DNA from: an uncultured Porphyromonadaceae bacterium
GTDB taxonomy: Bacteria > Bacteroidota > Bacteroidia > Bacteroidales > Muribaculaceae
DNA length: 64,000 nt
Assembly: GCA_947176605.1 (NCBI GenBank)
Contig: CAMWRH010000003.1
Location: 1-64,000, forward strand
Direction: 5' to 3'
The notes beneath the pieces were generated by a model. It searched no databases, was not told the DNA's origin, and saw only the letters and a list, made by a program, of their open reading frames with translations. Shown here piece by piece: positions 45,020 to 53,926 of the stretch. The translations under genes and the position numbers were made by a program. Numbering within the stretch: position 1 is the stretch's first letter; the number at the start of each line of letters is the position of its first letter.

Positions 45020-45790
45020 TTACCGTTTCATTACTTTCTTGCCTCCGGTGACGTAAATCTCGCCGGAGCGCATCTCTGATACCGGTCTGCCCTGCAGATC
45101 CACAGTCGGGGCTTCTCCGGATTCTGCTTCTGATATGGCGCCGACTCCGTTCTGACCGGGAGGCACAAGGCTGTCGAAATCCTCTTTGCCGAAGAGCAGT
45201 TTGTCGTCCATATGACATTCCACCATCTCTCCGTGGAAATACCGTCTGTCGGGGTCAGCTTCGGTCACCTTATCAAGCACGCGGCCCCAGAAGTTGGTGT
45301 TCGCACCTATCCCCTCCACTATCCAGATATTTTCCCCGGTCTCATCCTCGCCAAGATAGACGCATTTCCTTGATTTCCCGTCCTTCTCGATTACGATACT
45401 ATCCGGCACGTCATTCCCATACTCCATATCGAGCGAATAAAGCAACTGCTGCTCTTCCTCTCCCTCGGCATTAGTCACTATATTATAGACCGCTCCATTG
45501 CTTTCGTAAAGCACGATATCCTTGGGAGGGAAAATTATCGAATGCATTACCCAATTCCCGTCTTCGCTCCGGTCAGCCCTGCGGGCTACAAGAGAGTAAT
45601 ACATCTTCCCGCCGACCGTCTCGTAGTTGTTGACATAGATTTTCCAGTAGCAGAAGGTCTCTCCATTATTGTCAACTTCCGCCACAATCCACCACTTACC
45701 GGCCTGCACACACCGCTGATAGTCAGCCCTGCCGACCAACCCGCAAAGCGCCAACATCACAGTCAGCACCACATATCTTATCGTTTTCAT
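45020..45790 (-). CDS. Secreted protein of unknown function with sorting-like tail, 256 aa
   Basis: This protein has a signal peptide (about 1-22, LVGRA-DY) and then the domain shared with the upstream gene, recognisable by GKWWIVAEVDNNGETFCYWKIYV near residue 32 and EGIGANTNFWGR near 160. Unlike its neighbour, it has an extra C-terminal tail of ~30 residues (PTVDLQGRPVSEM to KVMKR) that resembles type IX secretion sorting tails. It lies 26 bp downstream of the paralogue, so the two are an operon of tandem paralogues. Confidence 0.78.
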   Translation of the reverse strand: MKTIRYVVLTVMLALCGLVGRADYQRCVQAGKWWIVAEVDNNGETFCYWKIYVNNYETVGGKMYYSLVARRADRSEDGNWVMHSIIFPPKDIVLYESNGAVYNIVTNAEGEEEQQLLYSLDMEYGNDVPDSIVIEKDGKSRKCVYLGEDETGENIWIVEGIGANTNFWGRVLDKVTEADPDRRYFHGEMVECHMDDKLLFGKEDFDSLVPPGQNGVGAISEAESGEAPTVDLQGRPVSEMRSGEIYVTGGKKVMKR

Positions 45791-45816
45791 AATCCTGATT
45801 TCCTATTATTATTGAA

Positions 45817-46476
45817 TCAATTGTTTTTCACAGGAACGGCCAGTTGGTCAAAATCAGCCCGGGTGTAAAGAAGTTGTTCTCCTTTGTAGCATTCCATCAT
45901 ATGCGCTTTATATATCATACTTTGAGATGATGCAGAAGATCTGAGGGTGGCAAACGACCTTGACCAATAATCCGAATTTGGCCCGATACCCTCTACAATC
46001 CATACATTAAAACCCACATATTCTTCTCCGAAATAGACTGCCGCCCGCGTCTCTTCATTGACCTTTACAGTTGTAGGCATTACCACATATTGATCTTCAG
46101 GAAACTCTTCGAGTGAAAACAACACACTTGTGCTTAGACTTCCTCCCTCAGCACTGTCTACTAAATATACAGTGCCGTTCTTTTCCGAGAGTCGGAACTT
46201 CATAGGAGGGAATAAGGTAGACTGCTCGACCCATCTGCCATCACCATTTTTATCAACCCTGACAGCAGAGAGGTTGAAATATTCCTGAGAATCAATAGTC
46301 TCGACATCTGTCACAGCCACTTTCCAATGGCAGAATTCGACCTCGTTCATTCCGAGTTCCACCTCAGCCACAATCCACCACTTCCCTTCTTCGAGGAAGG
46401 GGAGATAGTCGGCCCGGCATCCCAATGCCGTCAATACCAGTGCTACGGCCAGCACTATCTGTCTTATCACTTTCAT
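45817..46476 (-). CDS. Secreted protein of unknown function, paralogue without tail, 219 aa
   Basis: This protein has a signal peptide (about 1-22, ALGCRA-DY). The same domain as the downstream gene shows GKWWIVAEVELG, FCHWKVAVTDVETI and WIVEGIGPNSDYW. It ends without the sorting-like tail of its paralogue. The promoter at 46850-46880 lies ~370 bp upstream, which gives an unusually long leader. Confidence 0.76.
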   Translation of the reverse strand: MKVIRQIVLAVALVLTALGCRADYLPFLEEGKWWIVAEVELGMNEVEFCHWKVAVTDVETIDSQEYFNLSAVRVDKNGDGRWVEQSTLFPPMKFRLSEKNGTVYLVDSAEGGSLSTSVLFSLEEFPEDQYVVMPTTVKVNEETRAAVYFGEEYVGFNVWIVEGIGPNSDYWSRSFATLRSSASSQSMIYKAHMMECYKGEQLLYTRADFDQLAVPVKNN

Positions 46477-46553
46477 ATCTTCGAGTTTTTAGGTATTGTT
46501 ACTTTTCATTTATCCTTGCTTCTTCTTGCTGTGGAGTATTATCTACAGCATCA

Positions 46554-46736
46554 TCATGAGGAATACGACTCCCCTGACTGCCGGATCCTATTCCTTTCGT
46601 CTTTTGTCAGTATGGCATGTGAGAGGAAGCCGGGATTTTCAATGACCTGGTTATCTGTAGCCGACTGCAGGATCCGCTTGGATAATATTGCATTTATACT
46701 CCAATGTGGAACAGGAATTTGAGTTGATTCATAATG
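46554..46736 (-). pseudogene. Start-less open frame, possible gene remnant
   Basis: An uninterrupted 60-codon frame between two TGA codons has no ATG. It reads like real protein (for example STQIPVPHWSINAIL and NPGFLSHAILTKDERNRIRQ). It lies in the long leader of the secreted pair and could be a decayed gene. I do not recognise the family with confidence. A functional product would need a non-standard start. Confidence 0.3.
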
Positions 46737-46849
46737 TCAGGTTTTTGTGTTGCAAATGGTCAGGTCGATGCTGATTGCGACTGTCGTGATACCACGGTTC
46801 GGCTTATGCGGCATGGGTATGTAATGTCAGTGTCAATACTTAACAATCG

Positions 46850-46880
46850 CAAAGATATAACAATTTTTAAAAATTCCAAA
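46850..46880 (-). promoter_or_regulatory. Promoter of the secreted paralogue pair
   Basis: TTTG (46877-46880), a 19-bp spacer and TATCTTTG (46850-46857) on the minus strand match the consensus well. The nearest ATG with a clear gene is 46476. Confidence 0.75.
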
Positions 46881-46934
46881 ATTTTTCCTGCGTATTTCTT
46901 CAAGTTCCACTGATTTTCCATCGGATTTAATCGG

Positions 46935-46994
46935 GGTGCATCGAGTTTAATCGCGATTAATCATGGTGCATCGAGTTTAATCGCGATCAATCGC
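46935..46994. repeat. 30-bp direct repeat, two copies
   Basis: Two 30-bp units (46935-46964 and 46965-46994) begin GGTGCATCGAGTTTAATCGC and differ at only a few bases near the end. A decayed partial third unit precedes them. Confidence 0.85.
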
Positions 46995-47045
46995 CGCTTC
47001 GGGGTGAATCCGGTCACATCGAGCGGCACCGGGCTGCATAACCGA

Positions 47046-47080
47046 CATCGGGCGGCTGCCACACTGGCAGCCGCCCGATG
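47046..47080. other. 16-bp GC-rich hairpin without U run
   Basis: A perfect 16-bp stem (47046-47061 with 47065-47080) has a 3-base loop. It lacks a T run on either side, so it may act as a structure element or a barrier rather than a classic terminator. Confidence 0.6.
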
Positions 47081-47100
47081 CGCGACAGATAATCGATTTC

Positions 47101-47220
47101 GCTTATAATTCCGGCAGGAGCTTGCGCGTATGCGTCGGCAGCTTATGATTCCGGCAGGAGCTTGCGCGTATGCGCCGGCAGCTTATGATTCCGGCAGGAG
47201 CTTACGCATCTGCGGCGGTG
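47101..47220. repeat. 40-bp unit repeated three times at the 3' end of the RluA gene
   Basis: Units at 47101-47140, 47141-47180 and 47181-47220 are 40 bp long. The first two are nearly identical and the third is diverged at its right end, which codes the last residues (RKLLPES) of the pseudouridine synthase. The extra copies lie past the stop. Confidence 0.92.
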
Positions 47221-47890
47221 CCGGTACTTCAAGGGAGATGGGTTGCTTGCTGACGGGATGGATAAATTCGATGCGCTTGGCCACAAGCGATATTCCACCG
47301 TCGGGATTGCTGCGGCGTGCGCCGTATTTGAGGTCGCCCTGAATCGGATGACCCATCTGCGAGAGCTGCATCCGGATCTGATGCTTGCGCCCGGTGATAA
47401 GGTTGATTTCAAGAATCGTGTAGCGGTCGCCTGAGGCTACGGTGGTGTAGCGCAGTTCGGCCCTCTTGGCATCCGGATGCGACGGGGAGCAGGGGAAGGA
47501 TTTGTTCATACGTCCGTCAGAGCGCATGTAGCATTCCAGAGTAGCCCCGGGTTGCTCCGGATGCCCTTCCACCATGGCCCAGTAGGTCTTATGGATTTCA
47601 TTCTTGCGTAGCATCTCGTTAAGGCGCGTCAGAGCCTTTGAGGTGCGTGCGAATATCACCAGACCGCTTACAGGACGGTCAATGCGGTGCACGACGCCAC
47701 AGAACACATTGCCCGGCTTCTGATACTTCTCCTTAAGATAATCCTTGATAAGCTCGCTGAGCGGGCGGTCGCCCGTCTTGTCGCCCTGTACGATTTCGCC
47801 TACCTGCTTGTTGACCACGATAATGTGGTTGTCTTCATATACTACTTCCATACACTCAAAAGTAAAAAAGCGTGCCCCGAAGGGGGACAC
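47183..47890 (-). CDS. RluA-family RNA pseudouridine synthase
   Basis: This enzyme converts specific uridines in rRNA or tRNA to pseudouridine. The 235-residue protein has no S4 domain. The catalytic Asp is in GVVHRIDRPVSGLVIFARTSKAL (near residue 72); further family motifs are KTYWAMVEG and ITGRKHQIRMQLS. The target base is unknown. It is downstream of the OmpA-family gene with a hairpin between them. A 40-bp sequence at its 3' end has been triplicated. Confidence 0.92.
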   Translation of the reverse strand: MSPFGARFFTFECMEVVYEDNHIIVVNKQVGEIVQGDKTGDRPLSELIKDYLKEKYQKPGNVFCGVVHRIDRPVSGLVIFARTSKALTRLNEMLRKNEIHKTYWAMVEGHPEQPGATLECYMRSDGRMNKSFPCSPSHPDAKRAELRYTTVASGDRYTILEINLITGRKHQIRMQLSQMGHPIQGDLKYGARRSNPDGGISLVAKRIEFIHPVSKQPISLEVPAPPQMRKLLPES

Positions 47891-47894
47891 GCTT
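47867..47894 (-). terminator. Terminator of OmpA-family gene (UUCG-type loop)
   Basis: On the minus strand the stem AAGCGTG...CACGCTT is capped by a C-rich/G-rich helix closing on TTCG, followed by TTTTTTAC. It lies between the OmpA stop and the RluA start and overlaps the RluA start region. Confidence 0.7.
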
Positions 47895-47924
47895 CTCTAT
47901 TCTGTTGTTGTTACAGGTCCGGGA

Positions 47925-49142
47925 TTAGTCGGCGAGACGGATAGTCACTGCGCGATCCAGGGGAGCTGCCTTCACACCGTAGTCAGTGAGGTTAGCGTTG
48001 TCGGTAGTAGTCTGGAGCTGACCACCGTCAACACCGCACTGTACGAGGTAGTTGTAGACACCGTCAACACGCTGCTGACGCAGACGGGCGTTGATCTCCT
48101 CTGTGCCGGTGTAGTTGTCGGCCCAGCCGGTGAGGACATACTTCTTGTTGGGGTTCTCCTGCATTACAGCTGCCACTGACTTCAGGATAGTCTTCTCACG
48201 AGAAGAAAGACCATACTGGTTGATGGGATAGTATACAGTAGCGAGACCTTCGCAGTCCTGTACTTTCTCAACTGCTGCGGGGCGCTTCAGGCAAGCGTCG
48301 AGCTGCTGCTGCAGGTCGGCGATCTTGCGGTCAGCTGCGTTCAGCTTGGCTACGAGAGCGTCACCCTCTGCGTCTGTGTACTTCCAGGTCGGGCATACGG
48401 CGGTAACGGGGCAATCCCAAGTTGTCTTGCCAAGGTTGAAGTTGAAACCTGCGTATACGGCTGCGTCGTGCTGGAGGTTCTTGAAGTCGATCATTGTGTA
48501 CTGCAGATCGATGAAGAAGTCAACGTGCTCGCAGAGACGGAAGTTGTTCTGCAGACCCAGAGTGGCAAACATCTGAGTGTAGTGTGCGTTCTGCCACTGC
48601 TTGTCAGTGTTGTTGCCTGAGGGAGCTACTACGCTACCGTTCTTGAATGCGCGCTGCATTGTCCAGTATGCGCCTGCACCACCGTGGAGCACTGCGTTGT
48701 AGACACGTCCGGGACGATAGCCGCACCACCAGTTGGTGAGGTTAATCATTACGTCGAACTCCGGGCCGAGAGCCATGAACTTCTCGGGATAAGAACCGTT
48801 GCTGAACGCTGCTGCACCTGCGTGACGGAATTCGCCGTCAGCTGTAGTGGCGCCTTTGGGCATCATCCAGTTCACACCGAAGCGGAAACCGAAGTTGGGA
48901 TCTACCCATTTGCCCACGTAGATAGCTGCGTTGCCACCGATACGGTCCTTCTTGGGAGCGTCGATATCGTGCTTGCTGAAAAGCATGTTGGCACCACCTT
49001 CTACAGTGATGAACCAGTTGTCTTTAGCTGAATTTCTCAGGATACCCTGCGAGCAGTCGGGCTCGTAAGTCACTTCCTGAGCCACTGCAGGAGCTGCACT
49101 CATGGCAACAGCTGCAAGAGCGAGTAATACACTTTTTTTCAT
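47925..49142 (-). CDS. OmpA-family outer-membrane protein
   Basis: This 405-residue protein has a signal peptide (about 1-21, APAVAQ). A beta-barrel-type N-terminal domain (residues ~25-255) contains repeated aromatic strands. A linker with a short coiled segment (KIADLQQQLDACL, near residue 275) follows, then a C-terminal OmpA peptidoglycan-binding domain (from about 295): LTGWADNYTGTEEINARLRQQRV. The TGWADNYTGT segment carries the Asp expected to contact diaminopimelate. Strong codon bias suggests high expression. It is similar in architecture to the major OmpA-type proteins of Bacteroidetes. Confidence 0.93.
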   Translation of the reverse strand: MKKSVLLALAAVAMSAAPAVAQEVTYEPDCSQGILRNSAKDNWFITVEGGANMLFSKHDIDAPKKDRIGGNAAIYVGKWVDPNFGFRFGVNWMMPKGATTADGEFRHAGAAAFSNGSYPEKFMALGPEFDVMINLTNWWCGYRPGRVYNAVLHGGAGAYWTMQRAFKNGSVVAPSGNNTDKQWQNAHYTQMFATLGLQNNFRLCEHVDFFIDLQYTMIDFKNLQHDAAVYAGFNFNLGKTTWDCPVTAVCPTWKYTDAEGDALVAKLNAADRKIADLQQQLDACLKRPAAVEKVQDCEGLATVYYPINQYGLSSREKTILKSVAAVMQENPNKKYVLTGWADNYTGTEEINARLRQQRVDGVYNYLVQCGVDGGQLQTTTDNANLTDYGVKAAPLDRAVTIRLAD

Positions 49143-49622
49143 AGAACAACAATATTAAATAGTTAATAATTTTTGTCGTAATTTTTGGCTGCCATTACCC
49201 CCCGCTCTCGGGAGGTCGGAATTTGTCAGCGCAAAGTTAACTAAAAATTTATAGAGTAACGCCCTCCTCTTAAAAAATGTTTATAATTTTTTCCTCATTT
49301 TTTCATTTTTTAAGACTTAAAAGCCCCTTTTGGGCTCATTCGGGCGCTTTTACCGGCGTTCCCGGCAAGGTGATGCCGCTTTTCAGTAGGCGTACATTCT
49401 CATAACAAGAAAACGAGTAGAAAAGTTAGATAAACTTTAATCAAAATTAACCCATTCGGTTTTATCTAATTTTAACTCAGCATGTTAGCTATCCTCGCCT
49501 TCTGTTTTTATGAGGATCTGCGCGCATCTGTATCACGCTGCCGATATCTGTCGCCGGAGCTGCAGGCCTCCCGTCAGCTTACGTAGGCCGAACCTGCGTA
49601 AGCTGGCGGAAGCCGCATTATC
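49143..49622. other. Gap with OmpA promoter boxes and tkt-side hairpin
   Basis: This 480-bp gap has no coding frame. TAACTTTG-like -7 boxes for the OmpA gene occur on the minus strand at 49232-49239 and 49442-49449 (TAATTTTG), neither with an ideal TTTG. A 17-bp imperfect inverted repeat (49571-49587 with 49593-49609) lies just past the tkt stop and pairs fully only on the plus strand through G-U pairs. Confidence 0.45.
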
Positions 49623-51653
49623 TTATGCCTCAAGGAAGCTCTTGACGGCGGCCAGCATGGCCGGGGTGGTGTAACCGAACTTCTCGTCAAGCACCTTGGC
49701 CGGAGCCGAGGCGCCGAAGCGGTCGAGTCCATATACCTTCCAGTCGCCACGCATCAGGGGATACAGTGTGGAGGGAAGGCCGCTGGTGATGCCGAATACC
49801 TTGCCTGTGGCAGGGATCGTGGCATCGCGATACGCTTTGGGCTGATCAAGATACTCTCCTATCGAGGGGACTGACACGACACGGGCCTTTACTCCTTCGC
49901 CATGCAGCTCTTCGGCTACGTGAAGCGCAAGCGACACTTCGCTGCCGTTGGCTACAAGGGTCACGTCAGGATTGACATCGGACGAGCCGTAGACTATATA
50001 GCCGCCGCGCGCCACTCCCTTGGCCTGCTCGCGGCGGTCGGCGCCGGGGAGGTCTTCAAGATCCTGACGGGAGAATATCATCACGGTCGGACGGTCGGTA
50101 GTGGCCATCGCGAGCCGGTAGCATTCGATCACTTCAGCCGAGTCGGCAGGACGCAGCACGAGCACCGAGCGCTTCCCGGCGAGGTTGCGCAGCTCTTCGA
50201 GCAGGCGCATCTGTGCCTCGTGCTCTACGGGCTGGTGGGTCGGGCCGTCCTCTCCCACGCGGAAGGCATCATGGCTGAATACGTATTTCACCGGAAGCTG
50301 CATGAGTGCCGACATGCGGATGGCGGGCTTCATGTAGTCGGAGAATACGAAGAATGTGCCGCAGGCCGCCTGCATTCCTCCGTGCAGCACGACGCCGTTC
50401 ATTATGCAGGCCATCGTAAGCTCGGCTACGCCGGCGTGCAGGAAGGCTCCGCTGAAGTCGTGACGGACGAGTGCGCCGGTGGCTTTGAGGAAGCCGTCGG
50501 TCTTGTCGGAATTGGCGAGGTCGGCGCTCGACACTATCATGTTGCCTACGTGGCGGCCAAGATAGTTGAGCACTGCCGAGGATGTGGTGCGGGTAGCCAC
50601 ATTGGGCTTTATCTCGATTGAGTCGAGGTCAAGCTCGGGCTGACGGTCGCTGTAGAACGAGCCCAGACGCTCCGCTTCTTCGGGATGAGCTTCTTTCCAG
50701 GCATGGAATTCCGCTTTCCACGCATCGGCCTCTTTTACCAGGATCTCGCGGCGACGCTCATAAAGATCTTTCACTTCATCGAAAATCACCCACGGATTCT
50801 CCGGATCTCCACCGAGATTGCGCACGGTGGCGGCGATGTCGGCCCCGGCTTTCGACAAGGGCTGCCCGTGGGTGCTGACGGCTCCTTCGAGCGAGCTGCC
50901 GTCGGATGCCACTACCTTGCGCGCCATGATGGTGCGCCCGATGATAAGTGTGGGCTTCTCTTTCTCTTCGCGTGCCATCTCGAGAGCTCCGTAGATCGCT
51001 TCGGGATCGCTGCCGTCGATTTCGAGCACGTTCCAGTTCCATGCGCGGTACTTGGCGGCTGTGTCCTCGCAGGTCACTTCAGCCACTGTTGTGGAGAGCT
51101 GCACGGAGTTGGCATCGTAGTACATGATGAGGTTGCTGAGTCCCAGTGTGCCGGCTATGCGCCCTGCCCCCTGCGACACCTCTTCCTGTATGCCGCCATC
51201 TGATATGAAGGCATACGTCTTATGGGCCACTACCTCTCCGAATCTTGCGGCAAGGAAACGCTCGGCAATCGCACAGCCCACTGCCATGGCATGTCCCTGA
51301 CCGAGCGGACCGCTGCTGTTGTCGACTCCGCGCTCGGGCTGCAGCTCCGGGTGGCCCGGTGTGACGCTGCCCCACTGGCGGAACTGCTGAAGCTCCTCTA
51401 TGGTGTAGCGCCCTGTGAGGGCGAGCACGCCGTAGAGCATGGGCGACTGATGGCCCGGATCAAGAAAGAACCGGTCACGTGCCATCCATTCGGGGTCACG
51501 GGGATCATACCTGAGCACCTTTGAGAAGAGCACATTGACGAAGTCGGCTCCTCCCATCGAACCGCCCGGATGACCAGACTTGGCCTTCTCCACCATTTCA
51601 GTGATGAGGATGCGGATGTTGTCGGCCGCACGATTCATTAGATTTTTGTCCAT
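49623..51653 (-). CDS. tkt: Transketolase
   Basis: This thiamine enzyme of the pentose phosphate pathway moves two-carbon units. The 676-residue length is typical. Motifs seen are KSGHPGGSMGGAD (near residue 21), GHQSPMLYG, the thiamine/metal segment ISDGGIQEEVSQGAG with YYDANSVQLS, and the second-half THDAF-like FSHDAFRVGEDGPTHQPVE. It is about 160 bp from the sugar MFS transporter gene and may be coexpressed with it. Confidence 0.97.
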   Translation of the reverse strand: MDKNLMNRAADNIRILITEMVEKAKSGHPGGSMGGADFVNVLFSKVLRYDPRDPEWMARDRFFLDPGHQSPMLYGVLALTGRYTIEELQQFRQWGSVTPGHPELQPERGVDNSSGPLGQGHAMAVGCAIAERFLAARFGEVVAHKTYAFISDGGIQEEVSQGAGRIAGTLGLSNLIMYYDANSVQLSTTVAEVTCEDTAAKYRAWNWNVLEIDGSDPEAIYGALEMAREEKEKPTLIIGRTIMARKVVASDGSSLEGAVSTHGQPLSKAGADIAATVRNLGGDPENPWVIFDEVKDLYERRREILVKEADAWKAEFHAWKEAHPEEAERLGSFYSDRQPELDLDSIEIKPNVATRTTSSAVLNYLGRHVGNMIVSSADLANSDKTDGFLKATGALVRHDFSGAFLHAGVAELTMACIMNGVVLHGGMQAACGTFFVFSDYMKPAIRMSALMQLPVKYVFSHDAFRVGEDGPTHQPVEHEAQMRLLEELRNLAGKRSVLVLRPADSAEVIECYRLAMATTDRPTVMIFSRQDLEDLPGADRREQAKGVARGGYIVYGSSDVNPDVTLVANGSEVSLALHVAEELHGEGVKARVVSVPSIGEYLDQPKAYRDATIPATGKVFGITSGLPSTLYPLMRGDWKVYGLDRFGASAPAKVLDEKFGYTTPAMLAAVKSFLEA

Positions 51654-51811
51654 GATGTTTTTTATGATATAAAAAGATTGGGTTGGCTATGTTTTGATTC
51701 CGGCATCGTTTCCGGCTCGGGCGAGGAGGTGGATGCGCCCCTCTCCCCTGCCGCTCAGAAATCCGGCGGGCGGCCGATTGCGACGGCCGCCCGGGAGGGG
51801 GAAGGCCGGTA

Positions 51812-53137
51812 TCAGTCTTCTACCAGCACTTCGGGAGCAAGCTTTTCATTTCTGCCGGGCTTGGAGAGAAGCAGGGCATAAATGAATATATAGGCTGCCA
51901 GTGCGAAGTCGAGCCAGAAGCTTCCCAATATGGATCCTGAAGCCATAAACGACTGTATCCAGGGGAATATGCCGCCGCCGCACACCATGACCATGTATAC
52001 GCCCGATGCCACGGCCGTATATTTGCCAAGTCCGGTGACGGAGAGGTTGAAAATCGCGCCCCACATCACTGAGGCAAAGAAGCCGCAGAGCACGAGGAAG
52101 ATGGCGTTGAGCGGCACCTTAACCACGCTGAAGGCGAGCTGCGACGAGTCGAAGCCGATGAAGCTGACGAGCGTCTCCCGGGTGAATATGCCCAGCAGGA
52201 TGAATGTCATTGCGCCGAGTCCGGCTACCGAGAGCATCACGCGCGACGATACCTTGCCGCCGATCACGCCGCCCAGAAGTCGGCCGATGAGCATCAGCAG
52301 CCAGTAGATGCCTACAACGGTGCCGGCGATCGCGGCGCTGGCAGCTGCGTTGGAGGCTTTCACTTCGGCATGCTTCTCAAGAAACTGATATGTCCAGTTG
52401 GCCACACCTACCTCAAGACCCACATAGCAGAAGATGGCGAGCACGCCGAAGGCGAAGTTGCGGTAGGCAAACGCGCCGAGCACCCTCACCTTCTCCGTGG
52501 GCTTGCCGAGATCTTCGGATTCGGGGAGCTTGCTGAAGAAGAGTACGAGGAAGGCCGCCGCGAATATGCCCATGGCGAGATAGAACACGGGGTTGGCGGA
52601 GGAGATGGTGCTGGCCGCGCCGCCAAGAAGGCCGCCTACGATTACGGGAGCCAGTGTGGCGCCAAGAGAGTTGCAGGAGCCGCCGAACTGTACGAGCTGG
52701 TTGCCCTGGTTGGGGGTCGAGCCGAGGGAGTTAAGCATCGGATTGACCACCGTATTGAGCAGACACATCGAGAATCCCGCTACAAAGGCTCCGATCAGGT
52801 ATATGGTCACCGCTGTGCTGTCGGCGGCGATGAAGCCCGACAGCCATGTGATGGCCACGCCGATGAAGCCGATTGTCACGGCCCAAAGGGCGGTGACGCG
52901 GAACCCTTTGTTCTGCAGCAGTTTGCCGGCCGGATAGCCCATGAAGGCATAGGCTATGAAGTTGGCCAGTGTGCCGAGCTGCGACATCATCGGGTTTCCC
53001 TCCGACATCTTTTCGATGACGGAGCCAAGGGGATTCTGATAGCCTGTGACGAATGCTATCATGAAGAAAAGCGCGAACATGATCACGATCGGGAGCACGT
53101 AGCTTTTCTTTTTCGAAGGATTGAGTTCTTCTACCAT
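51812..53137 (-). CDS. Sugar MFS transporter (FucP/GluP type)
   Basis: This 441-residue protein has about 12 membrane helices and belongs to the fucose/glucose-galactose proton symporter group of the major facilitator superfamily. Typical features are the internal GNPMMSQLGTLANFIAYAFMGYPAGKL segment, FVAGFSMCLLNTVVNPMLNSLG, and GAIFNLSVTGLGKYT near the end. The substrate is probably a hexose, but cannot be assigned from the sequence. It sits between yggS and tkt. Confidence 0.9.
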   Translation of the reverse strand: MVEELNPSKKKSYVLPIVIMFALFFMIAFVTGYQNPLGSVIEKMSEGNPMMSQLGTLANFIAYAFMGYPAGKLLQNKGFRVTALWAVTIGFIGVAITWLSGFIAADSTAVTIYLIGAFVAGFSMCLLNTVVNPMLNSLGSTPNQGNQLVQFGGSCNSLGATLAPVIVGGLLGGAASTISSANPVFYLAMGIFAAAFLVLFFSKLPESEDLGKPTEKVRVLGAFAYRNFAFGVLAIFCYVGLEVGVANWTYQFLEKHAEVKASNAAASAAIAGTVVGIYWLLMLIGRLLGGVIGGKVSSRVMLSVAGLGAMTFILLGIFTRETLVSFIGFDSSQLAFSVVKVPLNAIFLVLCGFFASVMWGAIFNLSVTGLGKYTAVASGVYMVMVCGGGIFPWIQSFMASGSILGSFWLDFALAAYIFIYALLLSKPGRNEKLAPEVLVED

Positions 53138-53251
53138 GTGTTGTTTTTTTGTTAATTGTAGATTGATATTTGATTCTAAGTCAGCTTTCTGTCATTGTCC
53201 GGCCTCCGGTGTGGCGCACACGTCACGGGCGCATCGCGGAAGCCTGACGGG

Positions 53252-53926
53252 TCAATAGTCGCGCTCACCGAATATCCGTGTGCCCACCCTTACGAGTGTG
53301 GCTCCTTCTTCCACAGCTGTCGGCCAGTCGCCGCTCATACCCATCGAGAGGGTATCGAAGCCGCGCAGGGCCAGAGAGGCATCGTCGCGGATGGTGCGGT
53401 ACACGTCGGCAATGCGGCGGAAGTCGGCCCGCACGCGGTCGGCATCGTCGGTATTTGACGCCATTCCCATCACCCCGCATATGTGGGTGGCCTGCAGGCG
53501 CTCGAAGCGGCGGGAGGCGAAGTAGGCAAGCAGCTCGTCGGGCGAGAATCCGAATTTCGTCTCTTCGCGGGCCACATGGAGCTGCATCAGCACCCGGGCC
53601 GTCACTCCGGCATGCCGGGCCTCGCTGTCGATCACGTCAAGGAGATGCTCCGTGTCGACGCTCTCTATGAGCGCCACGCGCCCCATGAGCTGGCGCACCT
53701 TATTGGTCTGCAGATGCCCTATGAAATGCCATTCGATATCGGCCGGGAGCAAGGGCTGCTTGCGGAGCAGCTCCTGCACGCGGCTTTCGCCAAACCGGCG
53801 CTGCCCTGCGGCATATGCCTCTTCGATGGCTTCGGCCGGATGAAACTTCGACACGGCCACCAGCTCCACACCCGACGGTATCTCGCGGCGCAGCTCCTCT
53901 ATGGCTTCTGCTATACGGCTCATCAT
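53252..53926 (-). CDS. YggS-family PLP homeostasis protein
   Basis: This 224-residue PLP-binding protein (PLPBP) has an alanine-racemase-like barrel without a second domain. It controls vitamin B6 and amino acid pools rather than acting as an enzyme. The PLP lysine is in ELVAVSKFHPAEAIEEAY (near residue 29), and FIGHLQTNK and LSMGMSGDW are typical. Its start overlaps the DUF4494 stop (either ATGA or TGATG, because two Met codons are adjacent). Confidence 0.95.
   Translation of the reverse strand: MMSRIAEAIEELRREIPSGVELVAVSKFHPAEAIEEAYAAGQRRFGESRVQELLRKQPLLPADIEWHFIGHLQTNKVRQLMGRVALIESVDTEHLLDVIDSEARHAGVTARVLMQLHVAREETKFGFSPDELLAYFASRRFERLQATHICGVMGMASNTDDADRVRADFRRIADVYRTIRDDASLALRGFDTLSMGMSGDWPTAVEEGATLVRVGTRIFGERDY

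Noticed and set aside
47101..47220. 40-bp triplicate considered as a CRISPR array
   Set aside because: The copies abut with no spacers and the unit is derived from the end of a protein gene.
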